The position numbers and the translations under genes are program-made. The notes beneath the pieces are model-generated. The model was not told the origin of the DNA. It saw only the letters and a program-made list of their open reading frames with translations, and did no database searches. 38,393 nucleotides of DNA from Deltaproteobacteria bacterium (GTDB lineage Bacteria; Desulfobacterota; Deferrimicrobia; Deferrimicrobiales; Deferrimicrobiaceae), in assembly GCA_025357175.1 (NCBI GenBank), contig JANXPS010000018.1, positions 1 through 38,393 of the forward strand. Direction: 5' to 3'. Shown here one piece after another: positions 17,141 to 26,100 of this stretch; positions within the stretch are counted from its first letter, which is position 1, and every line of letters starts with the position of its first letter.

Positions 17141-19296
17141 GCGGCACGCGCGAACAATCCCTTTACAGCCCATCGTGGTACCGGATCGCCGGCCTGAAAC
17201 CGCGGCTGCGGGGGCACGTCCGGATCCACCGCCAGTACTTCCGCGAGCGGGAATGGTTCGTCCTGCAGGACCGTTCCACCGGCCGCTTCCACCGGATCTC
17301 CCCCGAGGCGTACTACCTCGTCGGCCTGATGGACGGCAACCGGACGATGACCGAGATCTGGGACGCCGCCTGCCTCCGGCTGGGCGACGCCGTGCCCACG
17401 CAGGACGAGGTGATTTCCCTGCTGTCGCAGATCCATCGCTTCGACGGCCTTCAATCCGACCTGCCGCCCGATATCGACGACCTGTCCGACCGTTCCGCGA
17501 AAGAGAAACGGTCGAAGCTCTTCGGCTACATCGCCTCCCCGACCTCCTTCAAGATTCCGCTGCTCGACCCCGACCGCTTTCTCGACCGCACCATCGGCCT
17601 GGTGCGCCCCTTCCTCGGTTGGGGCGGTTTCCTCGCCTGGCTCGCGGTGGTCGGGTACGGCCTCCTGCTCGCCGGCATCCACTGGCGCGAACTCACCTCG
17701 AACGTCACCGACCGGATGCTCAGCGTCGAAAACCTCGTCGTCCTGTCGCTCGTCTTCCCGATCGTGAAGACGCTCCACGAACTCGGCCACGCCTATGCCG
17801 TCAAGCGCGGCGGGGGCGAGGTGCACGAGATGGGGATCATGCTCCTGGTGTTCGTCCCCAACCCCTATGTCGACGCGACCGCCTCATACGCCTTCCGGAC
17901 CAAGTATCCGCGCATGTTCGTCGGCGCCGCCGGGATCATGGTCGAGCTGTTTCTCGCGGGCCTCGGCGCGATCGTGTGGACCAGCGTCGAGCCTGGCGCG
18001 CTGCGGGCGGTCGCCTTCAACACGATGGTGCTGTGCGGCGTATCGACGCTCGTGATGAACGGCAATCCGTTGATCCGCTACGACGCCTACTACATCCTTT
18101 CCGATTACCTCGAGATCCCGAACCTGGGGGCGCGCTCCACGGAATATCTCGGCTATTTCCTCCGCCGCCGGATTCTCGGGATCAAGGAGGCGACACCCAC
18201 GGCGAACGGCGCAAGAGAAGCGTTCATCCTCGCGTCCTACGGCGTCGCCTCGTTCATCTACCGGATCTTCGTCATGTCGGCGATCGCGATGGCGATCGCG
18301 GGCCGCTTCTTCGTGGTCGGGACGATCCTCGCGATCTGGGTGGTCGGCGGATTCGTCGCGATCCCCGCCTGGCGGGCGATCCGCACGATGGGCTCCGATT
18401 CCCTCATGCGCCGCTACCGCGTGCGGGTGGTCCTGGCGGCGACCGTTCTTGCGGGAGTCGTCCTGTTCGCCACCTTCGGTGTCCCCGTCCCCTCGTTCAC
18501 CGTGGTCGAGGGGGTGACCTGGGTCCCCGCGGAATCGCAGATCAACGCGACGGCGGACGGCATCGTCAACGCGCTCCTGGCCGCTCCGGAATCGGTCGTC
18601 CACCGGGGCGACCCGCTGATCCGGATCGAGGCGCTGAAGCTGGAAAAGGACGTCCGCGTCCTCGAGGGCTCGCTGCGCGAGGCCGAATCGCGCTACCAGG
18701 CCAGCCTCGTCTCCGACCGCACGGCGATGGGAATCTACCGGGACGACATGGAAAAGGCACGCCTTGAGCTGACGCGCTCCCGGGAAAAGCTCGGAGGGCT
18801 TCTCGTGCGCAGTCCGGCCGACGGGCTGCTGCTCATCCCGTCCGCGGCCGACCTCCCCGGCCGATACGTCAAGAAGGGCGAGGGGCTGGGCTACGTGGTC
18901 GACTTCCCGAGGGCGGTCGTCCGGATCGCCGTCGACCAGGACGACGTCGAGCGGATCCGCCGGAGGGTCACGAAAGTCGAGGGCCGGCTCGCCGGGGCGA
19001 TCGGAACCGTCATTCCCGCCACCGTCGTCCGCGAGGTGCCCACCGCATCCAACGATTTGCCGAGCCAGGCGCTCTCCGTCGCCGGCGGCGGTCTGATTGC
19101 CGTTTCTCCGGAGGGGGGCGGGCGGAAGCCGAAGTCGATCCGGCGATTCTTTACTTTCGACATCGCCCTGAAGGACGCCCCGATCCGGCGTGTGGGCGAA
19201 CGCGCGTTCATCCGCTTCACCCATCAACCCGAGACGCTGGGAGACCGCTGGATCCGGTCGCTCCGCCGGCTCCTGCTCAGCAAGTTCGACCTGTAG
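17137..19296 (+). CDS. PqqD-like / M50 site-2-type metalloprotease / HlyD fusion membrane protein
   Basis: 719 residues. Residues 1-115 resemble a PqqD/RRE-like winged fold ('RFHRISPEAYYLVGLMDGNR'). A polytopic membrane region follows with about seven segments between residues 160 and 450. It holds the zinc-protease motif HELGH at 214-218 and 'PNPYVDA' at about 241-247, as in M50 proteins of the 'putative peptide zinc metalloprotease' type. Residues 450-719 form a periplasmic HlyD-like adaptor with coiled coil and the usual C-terminal 'GERAFIRF...RSLRRLLL' pattern. The start is TTG overlapping the upstream stop (TTGA); the next in-frame Met is far into the PqqD-like domain, so TTG is preferred. 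The metal ligands look intact, so it may cleave a substrate or use the fold as a conduit. Role in exporting the giant protein is inferred from linkage. Confidence 0.85.
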   Translation: MSGTREQSLYSPSWYRIAGLKPRLRGHVRIHRQYFREREWFVLQDRSTGRFHRISPEAYYLVGLMDGNRTMTEIWDAACLRLGDAVPTQDEVISLLSQIHRFDGLQSDLPPDIDDLSDRSAKEKRSKLFGYIASPTSFKIPLLDPDRFLDRTIGLVRPFLGWGGFLAWLAVVGYGLLLAGIHWRELTSNVTDRMLSVENLVVLSLVFPIVKTLHELGHAYAVKRGGGEVHEMGIMLLVFVPNPYVDATASYAFRTKYPRMFVGAAGIMVELFLAGLGAIVWTSVEPGALRAVAFNTMVLCGVSTLVMNGNPLIRYDAYYILSDYLEIPNLGARSTEYLGYFLRRRILGIKEATPTANGAREAFILASYGVASFIYRIFVMSAIAMAIAGRFFVVGTILAIWVVGGFVAIPAWRAIRTMGSDSLMRRYRVRVVLAATVLAGVVLFATFGVPVPSFTVVEGVTWVPAESQINATADGIVNALLAAPESVVHRGDPLIRIEALKLEKDVRVLEGSLREAESRYQASLVSDRTAMGIYRDDMEKARLELTRSREKLGGLLVRSPADGLLLIPSAADLPGRYVKKGEGLGYVVDFPRAVVRIAVDQDDVERIRRRVTKVEGRLAGAIGTVIPATVVREVPTASNDLPSQALSVAGGGLIAVSPEGGGRKPKSIRRFFTFDIALKDAPIRRVGERAFIRFTHQPETLGDRWIRSLRRLLLSKFDL

Positions 19297-19309
19297 CGGC
19301 GGCCTTCCC

Positions 19310-21301
19310 ATGCTGCGCGACCTCCTCGACCATCCGCCGGCCACGCACGAGAATCGCTCCGAGCGTCCGGATCCGACGCCGGGCGCCCTCGAGTCGGCTT
19401 TCGACGCCGTCGGCGGGTTTGTCGGGCGGCTGATCCGCTCCCGCCTCCGCAGTCCGGATCGAATCATTTCCCTCGTGGCGTCGCACGCCGGTGAAATGAC
19501 CCGGATGAGCGACGATGGATTGCGCGCCGAGGCGGGCCGGCTCGGCGCCGAAATGCGGCGAAACGGCTTCCGCGACGACCTGGTCGGCCGCACGTTCGCG
19601 CTGATCCGCGAGACGGCGACGCGGACGGTCGGCAAGCGCCACTACGACGTCCAGCTCATGGGCGGGTGGGTGCTGCTTTCGGGTTCGGTCGCCGAGATGG
19701 AAACGGGCGAGGGGAAGACGCTGACGGCGACGCTGGCCGCCGGGACGGTCGCGCTCGCCGGCGTACCGGTCCACGTCCTCTCGGTCAACGACTACCTCAC
19801 CGCGCGCGACGCCGAGGAAATGGGGCCGGTCTACCGGGCGCTGGGTCTCCGCGTCGGATGCGTCGTCCACGACGTGGCGCTCGACAGGCGGCGCGAGCAA
19901 TACCTGTGCGACATCGTCTACTGCACGAACAAGGACGTGGTGTTCGACTACCTGCGCGACCGTCTGGTGCTCAAGGAGTTCGGCGGGATGCCGCTGCGCC
20001 TGCAGGCCGAGGCGCTCTACGAACAGGGGGCGCGGAGCCGTCGCCTCATGCTGCGCGGCCTGCATTACGCGATCACGGACGAGGCCGACTCCCTCCTGAT
20101 CGACGAGTCGCGAACGCCGCTGATCATCTCGGGCGCGGTGGTCGGCCGCGACGAGATCCGTTTCCTAGAGGATGTCCTCGACTTCGCCAGGGCGCTCGAA
20201 AACGGCACCGACTTCAAGCTCGACCTGAACAAGCGCATCGTCGTCGTGACCGCGGAGGGCGACCGCAAGATCGACGACTTTCCCCTGCCGACCGGGTCGC
20301 CCTGGATCAACAGCATCCGCAAGAACGAAATGGTCCGGCGCGCGGTCTCGGCGCTCTACCTGTTCGACCGCGACAAGGAATACCTGGTCCGCGACGGCAA
20401 GGTGCAGATCATCGACGTGTTCACCGGCCGCGTGATGCCAGACCGTTCGTGGGAGCAGGGGCTGCAGCAGCTCATCGAGATCAAGGAAGGGTGCGAGCCG
20501 AGCACCCAGCAGGATACCGTCGCCAAGATCAGCTACCAGACCTTCTTCCGGAAGTACCGCCACCTCTCGGGGATGACGGGCACCGCGAAGGAGGTCCGGG
20601 GAGAGCTGGGGACGGTCTACGGCCTGCCGGTGATCCGGATCCGGACCCACCGGGCGCTGCGGCGGCAGAAGCTTCCCACGCGCATCGTGGCGACGATCGC
20701 CGGGAAGGAGCAGTTGCTGCTTCAGCGGATCGGCGAGATCCACGCGACGGGGCGTCCCGTCCTCGTCGGCACCGGCTCGGTCGCCGCCTCCGAGCGGCTG
20801 AGCGCGTTTCTTGCCGGGGTGGGATTGCCGCACCGGGTCCTCAATGCGAAGAACGACCGGGAGGAGGCGGCCATCGTCGCCCGCGCGGGGGAAATGGGCT
20901 CGGTCACCATCGCCACCAGCATGGCCGGCCGCGGCACCGACATCAAGCTCGGCCCCGGCGTCGAGGCGCTCGGCGGCCTCCACGTCATCCTGACCGAACG
21001 CAACGAGGCCGCGCGGATCGACCGACAGCTGGCCGGCCGTTGCGCGCGCCAGGGAGACCCCGGCATCTACGAGGAGATCCTGTCGCTCGAGGATCCGCTG
21101 CTCGAAGGCGGAGCGGGGGCCGCGGCGTGGATCCTCCGGCGGATTCCCTCGGGGTCGCCCCTGTGGTCGTTCGTGGCCGGGTCGGCGATCGACCGGGCCC
21201 AGAAAAGGACGGAAAGCCACTACCGGCGGATGCGGCGCGACCTCTTCCGGCAGGATTCCCAGTCGAAAAACCGGATGTCATTTTCCGGCCGCGAGGAGTA
21301 A
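19310..21301 (+). CDS. Accessory SecA-family ATPase, C-terminally shortened
   Basis: 663 residues, against roughly 830-900 for housekeeping SecA. An N-terminal extension of about 30 residues precedes the SecA core. Walker A METGEGKT is at about 130-137 and the Walker B DEAD motif at 257-260, followed by 'LLIDESRTPLIIS'. The preprotein cross-linking region and the second motor domain follow, with 'TSMAGRGTDIKLGPG' near 535-550 and 'QLAGRCARQGDPG', which keeps both arginines of the usual GRSGRQGD. The protein ends about 80 residues later, near the start of the helical scaffold ('AQKRTESHYRRMRRDLF'). The helical wing, two-helix finger and zinc-binding C-terminus are therefore missing. The ATG at 19310 follows the M50 gene by 13 bases and has only a weak ribosome site; upstream in-frame codons overlap the M50 gene. 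It probably energises a dedicated export route rather than general secretion. Confidence 0.92.
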   Translation: MLRDLLDHPPATHENRSERPDPTPGALESAFDAVGGFVGRLIRSRLRSPDRIISLVASHAGEMTRMSDDGLRAEAGRLGAEMRRNGFRDDLVGRTFALIRETATRTVGKRHYDVQLMGGWVLLSGSVAEMETGEGKTLTATLAAGTVALAGVPVHVLSVNDYLTARDAEEMGPVYRALGLRVGCVVHDVALDRRREQYLCDIVYCTNKDVVFDYLRDRLVLKEFGGMPLRLQAEALYEQGARSRRLMLRGLHYAITDEADSLLIDESRTPLIISGAVVGRDEIRFLEDVLDFARALENGTDFKLDLNKRIVVVTAEGDRKIDDFPLPTGSPWINSIRKNEMVRRAVSALYLFDRDKEYLVRDGKVQIIDVFTGRVMPDRSWEQGLQQLIEIKEGCEPSTQQDTVAKISYQTFFRKYRHLSGMTGTAKEVRGELGTVYGLPVIRIRTHRALRRQKLPTRIVATIAGKEQLLLQRIGEIHATGRPVLVGTGSVAASERLSAFLAGVGLPHRVLNAKNDREEAAIVARAGEMGSVTIATSMAGRGTDIKLGPGVEALGGLHVILTERNEAARIDRQLAGRCARQGDPGIYEEILSLEDPLLEGGAGAAAWILRRIPSGSPLWSFVAGSAIDRAQKRTESHYRRMRRDLFRQDSQSKNRMSFSGREE

Positions 21302-21311
21302 CCTCCTGAAT

Positions 21312-22064
21312 ATGATGAGAATGAAGCGCTTTCTAGCAGTCGTTTGCCTAGCCGGAATCCTGTCGCCCGTCCGGCCCATGGCCGCTCCGCGCGCGATTCC
21401 CGCCGAGGAATTCGACGCGATGATCTACCCCAACGAGACCGTCAAGCTGAGCAGCCAGATCGCCGGAATCCTCGAGGAGGTCTCCGTCGAAAGAGGGGAC
21501 GTCGTCAAGGCGGGACAGGTCGTGGCGCGTCTCAAGGCCGGCGTCGAAAAGGTCGAGGTCGCCCTCGCCGGCGCCAATGTCGACTACCAGAGGCGCAAGA
21601 TCGAACGGAACGCCGAGCTGGCCCGGAAGAAGCTGATTTCCGCGCAGGAGAACGACGACCTCGAGGGCGATCTCAAGAAGGGCGAGCTGATCCTCCAGGA
21701 GGCCGGGGAAAAGCTCAAGATGCGGACCATCCTCTCGACCGTCGACGGCGTCGTGACCGAACGGTTGCTGTCGCCCGGCGATTACGTGGGCGAGGCACCC
21801 ATCCTCAAGATCGCCAGCATCGATCCGCTCAAGGTCGAGGTCATCGTCTCGGCCCGCAAGTACGGATCGATCCGCAAGGGAATGCGCGCCGAGATCCGTC
21901 CCGAGGCGCCGGTCGGCGGCCTCTATTACGGGAAGGTCACGATCGTCGACAAGGTCATCGATCCGGCGAGCAGCACATTCGGCGTCCGGATCGAGTTGGC
22001 CAACCCCGGCTTCCGGCTGCCTTCGGGGCTGAAATGCCGCGTCCGGTTCCTCAAAGAGCCTTGA
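21312..22064 (+). CDS. Exported RND/HlyD-type periplasmic adaptor subunit
   Basis: 250 residues with a Sec signal peptide (basic 'MMRMKRF', hydrophobic core, processing probably after 'PMAA'). A lipoyl-like barrel-sandwich hybrid half ('LSSQIAGILEEVSVERGDVV') is followed by a short alpha-hairpin of about 50 residues, the second half ('ILSTVDGVVTERLLSPGDYV') and a beta-barrel region. It is shorter than typical RND adaptors because it lacks the membrane-proximal domain. It starts 10 bases after the SecA-like gene, whose last codons contain the GAGGAG ribosome site. Adaptors of this type contact outer-membrane factors such as TolC; none is encoded in the window. It is the third adaptor-type domain in this operon. 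Confidence 0.88.
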   Translation: MMRMKRFLAVVCLAGILSPVRPMAAPRAIPAEEFDAMIYPNETVKLSSQIAGILEEVSVERGDVVKAGQVVARLKAGVEKVEVALAGANVDYQRRKIERNAELARKKLISAQENDDLEGDLKKGELILQEAGEKLKMRTILSTVDGVVTERLLSPGDYVGEAPILKIASIDPLKVEVIVSARKYGSIRKGMRAEIRPEAPVGGLYYGKVTIVDKVIDPASSTFGVRIELANPGFRLPSGLKCRVRFLKEP

Positions 22065-23170
22065 TCCCCGTCCGCCCCGACATATTCGACGTGACCGGCT
22101 CCCGCGAGGCGATCTCGATCGATTTCGGGACGGTTTCCGGCCTTGGTCCCGATCGGAACGGCGTGGCCGCCACGCTCGAGACGCGCGTCATCATGTCGCC
22201 GCTGATCGCCGCCCGCGTCGCCACGCTTCTCGAAAACAACATCCGCAAATACGAGGCCGCCTTCGGCGAACTGACGCAGGAAGTGCCGCCCCGGCCCGTG
22301 GGCCGGACCGAGTCCGACCTGCTGTTCGACCCGGTGCCCGGCCTGAGCATCGACGGAAGCGCCGACCGGGCCGCCTTCCTGTTCGAGTCGGTCGAGCGTC
22401 TCGGCATCCCCTACGCCTACGAACGGTCGTTCAAGCTGATGGCCGGCACGATCCTCCCGAACCGCTTCCTGTGCGGGGTCAAGAAGGGTTTCCTCGGGGA
22501 CGGATCCGACGGGATCCTGATCGAACTCTGCCGCAAGATCGGGATGCCGCCGCAGTTCCTCGAAACGTTCGCAAGCCGTGTCCAACACGCCGACTACGTC
22601 CATTTCGGCTTCGAAGAGGGCGTTTCCGGCTGCATCTACAAGGTCTACATCGAATTCGACGTCGGCCTGAAGCGGGAGCATGTCGACCTCCGCCACATGC
22701 CGGCGGAACCGTTCGAACTCCACATCGCGTTCAAGTGGTCTCCCGCGGACGAGTCGGTCCGCGCCGTTTCCCGGTACACCGGTTTTCCATTCATGACGAA
22801 GGAAACGATCGAAGGGCGGATCGCCGACATCTGCCGCGACGCGCCGGACGGCGAGTGCCTCGGACTGACGGGCCGCCTCCTCGACCGGGTTTACGGAAAG
22901 CTGCCGCTTCACGGTTTCTTCTACGTCGAGGTCCGGGAGGAGGGCAACCCGAGGGTTTCCTTCGACGTGAAGGTCTACGAGGCGGGAATCCCGATGCGGG
23001 AGATCTTCCCGATCGCCGACGGCTACCGCAGGCACTTCGCCATTCCCGACGACCGCTTCCTCCCGCTGTACGAGCGGATCGGCGATTCGACGTTCGGGCA
23101 CGTCACGGGGGGGATCGACCGGAGCGGGAACGAGTTCCTGACGCTCTATTTCGGAGTCGAGTGGCGCTGA
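22061..23170 (+). CDS. DUF3467 domain fused to an unrecognised C-terminal domain
   Basis: 369 residues from the TTG that overlaps the previous stop (TTGA); an ATG at 22034 in the same frame is an alternative start, adding nine residues. Residues 5-70 match the core of the two small DUF3467 proteins upstream: 'FDVTGSREAISIDFG', then 'ETRVIMSPLIAARVATLL' and 'YEAAFGEL'. The remaining 290 residues have no family I recognise. They are mixed alpha/beta, without membrane segments, with strands such as 'DYVHFGFEEGVSGCIYKVYI' and a C-terminal 'LTLYFGVEW'. As last gene of the export operon it may be a larger cytoplasmic partner of the small DUF3467 proteins, for example a substrate-specific adaptor or an enzyme modifying the cargo. 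That is conjecture. Its end overlaps the opposing asmA-like gene by 25 bases. Confidence 0.82.
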   Translation: MIPVRPDIFDVTGSREAISIDFGTVSGLGPDRNGVAATLETRVIMSPLIAARVATLLENNIRKYEAAFGELTQEVPPRPVGRTESDLLFDPVPGLSIDGSADRAAFLFESVERLGIPYAYERSFKLMAGTILPNRFLCGVKKGFLGDGSDGILIELCRKIGMPPQFLETFASRVQHADYVHFGFEEGVSGCIYKVYIEFDVGLKREHVDLRHMPAEPFELHIAFKWSPADESVRAVSRYTGFPFMTKETIEGRIADICRDAPDGECLGLTGRLLDRVYGKLPLHGFFYVEVREEGNPRVSFDVKVYEAGIPMREIFPIADGYRRHFAIPDDRFLPLYERIGDSTFGHVTGGIDRSGNEFLTLYFGVEWR

Positions 23171-26100
23171 TCCGGCAGCAGCGGTTCGATCAGGTGCACC
23201 GGCAGTTTCAGCGTCCGCTCCAGAATCCCCAGCAGTCCCGACCCGACACCGGCCGTCGGAATGATCGAAACGCCCGGGTCGCCGAGCGGCCCGCTGACCT
23301 TGAACGGAACCGCGACCAGCCGTCCCTTCAGGATATAGCGGACGATCGGGATCAGCCGGATGATCGAATCGACGGTCTTGAACGGAGATGCGACCAGGAC
23401 GGCGTCCACGGTTTTCCGGGAGATATCGACCTCGCCCTCCGCCGCGATGTTCGCGGAGGCCGCGTCGAGCACCAGGTGGGGAACCTTGATCCGTCCGTTC
23501 GCGAGTTCGCCCTTGATCTTCAGCGAGTTGTAGGCGAAGCCGTCTTCAGCGAGATCCGGCACCTTCCCGACTAGAATCTGGGTGACGTTCAGCAGGGCGA
23601 GCACCTTCATCAGGACGTTGGCCTTGTGGATCCGGCCTTTTCGCGCCTCGAACGACAGCGGGCCGTGCAGTGAGGACACGAGCGCATCGCCCCGGCCCAC
23701 CCCGGTCACGTGCGCGGACAGCGTGTACGTCCCGGTCATCCGGAAATCCTTTTCCCCCATGCACGCGAGCGACGCCTCGACCGGCTGATCTGCCGCCGTC
23801 GCCTTGAGGTCGACCGACGTCCCCTCCGGGGTGACGCGAATGGCTCCGGATGTCTCGATGCCGCAAAGCTTCGACTCGTTCACGACCACCGACACCGCCT
23901 GGGGGGCCAGCCCGACATCGGCCCGGAACGGCTTCCATGCGAACGTCTTCCATGTGAACGCGTCCGCGGTCACCCGGACCGTTCCGGTGACCGGGAGCCG
24001 CCACGGCCTTGCCGAAGTTCCGGGGGCGGGGCCGTACCGCGCGAGTTCATGTTCGATCTCTTCCCATGAAAACGTGGAGGCGTGGACGTCGAGGTCGGCC
24101 GTGATGCCGTCGGTGCCGTTGACGAGCGTCCCCTTGAGGGTGAACGGTTTCCCATCCCACGCGAGATCGGCCGGGCCCACGGTGAGGCGGACGCCCGCGG
24201 CCTCGAGGGAAAGGCGGGAAACGGTCAGCGGGCCCAGCAATTCGGGAAAGTGAAGCGACCGGGCTTCGAGCGTCCCCTTCGCGTGGATTCGAACCACGTT
24301 GTCGCGCGGAATCCGGAGGCGGATGTCGCCCGCGATCCACTCGTTTCCCGGTTCCCTGCCCGGAAACAGACGGCTGACCGAGGAGGCGGCCAGATGGCCG
24401 GCGAAACGGAGCGTCAATCCGCCAGGCGTGTGGCTCAGGGAGCCGGTTGCGTCGGAGTCCGCGTCGCGAAGCGATGCCGACCGGATCTCGAGCGCTCCCG
24501 GACGGCCCGACAGATCCAGGGTGACGACCGGCCCGTCCGTGACGGAGAAGGAGCCGGAGAGGGCCGCCGTGTTGTCGTCTGCGAGCATGAGGCGCACCCC
24601 CGAAAGGGTGACGGGCGCGCGCGGGGAGAAGGCGGGCGGGAGCTTGCCGAGCGCCATTAAGCGACGGACCGATTCGGGACCGAGGATGCCTCCGAGACCC
24701 GACGCCTCGACGGCGTGCCTTTCCCCCCGGATCCCGGTCCACGCCCCGGACCCGGCCAGTTCGGCGTCTAGCAGCGATCCCCGCAGCGCCTCGAAGGCAA
24801 GCGAGTCCGCCGCCGCCGTGACCTTTCCGGAGTGGAGCGTCAGCGGTCCCGGAAGTTTGCCCCCCGACAGGCGAAGCTCGTGCATCGTTCCGGTACCTTC
24901 GAATCGCAGCGACTGCGGCCGGAGCAGCGCGCCCTCCAGCCGGGAGACCGACAGGTCAAGCGTCCCCCCGGAGGCCGTGATCCCTCCGGTTGCGGAGGCC
25001 GCCCAGGGCGACGTCGCGACCCAGGCCGAGATTTCCCCCGGGTCGGCCTCGACCCGGCCGGAAACGTTGTCGACCGGGTAATCGCCGCCAACCTTCATGC
25101 GACCTGAAACGGCCGAGAACTTTGTGCGGCCGAGCGTGCCCGAGTGCCCGGTGAGCCGGATCGTGTCCCCGGACAGTGCGAAGAAACCGTCTGAAACCGT
25201 GAAGGGGAGGGGAACCCTCCGGTGCCGCCCGGCGAGCCGGATCGAAGATGCGGCCACGGCGGTGCGGACCCCCGAATCGTCTCCTTCCAGCGTCAGTCGT
25301 CCGGTCGCGCTCCCCTCGAGCGAGGAGATGTCGGCGAAGAGCGCGGCGGCCTCTGCGGGTAGCGGAAGGCGGGCCATGACGCCGGGGAGCTGCGACAGGT
25401 CGGCGTGCAGAGGGGCTTCGACCCGGAACGGAGTTCCTTTCCGGGCGAAGGAGACCGCGACGGAGGCATCGGATGTCCGGGAATTCCCGAGTGAAGCGGA
25501 AATGCCGCGTGCTTTCAGCGCTCCCCCGTCGAGTGACACGTCGCCGCGCACCGCTTCAAGATCCAGATTTCCGGGGCCGACATGGATCAGGGCGTCGCGA
25601 AGGCTCGCCCGCAGCCTCATCGCGGCCAGGGTGGCCAACCCGGACGGGAAACGTCCCTGCGATGAAATGTCGAGCGACGGGATCGTGCCGCCCCGGAGCC
25701 AGTCGAAGATGTCGGGGAGGGGGTCGAGGTCGCCCGCGAAGGAAAGGAGGGTCTCCCGGGCCGCTCCGATATTCACATTCCCGGCATGGAGGGAGGCTGT
25801 TGCCCGGGAGGTGGGGAAATCCAGGTGGAAATCTCCGGACGCGTCGAGTCGCGGGGCGGATGCGGACAGCCGGAGCGCGTTCAGCGCCAGCGCCTTCTCG
25901 TCGAGGCGGATCGCGCCGGAGAAACGGATGTCGCGGGCATCGATTCGTCGGGCGGAACGACGGACGGAAATCGCGGGGACGCTTCCCTTGAAATCGGCGC
26001 GCAGCGTCCGGAAGTCGGCGCATTCGAAATCGGCTTCGGCATCGGGGAAGGCGCCGGAAAGGACGAGGGCGGGGTGCGGAGGCAGGAACGGCGCCAGCTT

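Noticed and set aside
19310..21301. The short SecA as a truncated pseudogene
   Set aside because: The reading frame is intact with all motor motifs kept, and the next gene's ribosome site overlaps its end, so it looks naturally short.
19666..21309. Alternative + frame over the SecA-like gene
   Set aside because: The true frame contains all SecA motifs; this one is Arg/Pro/Gly-rich noise.
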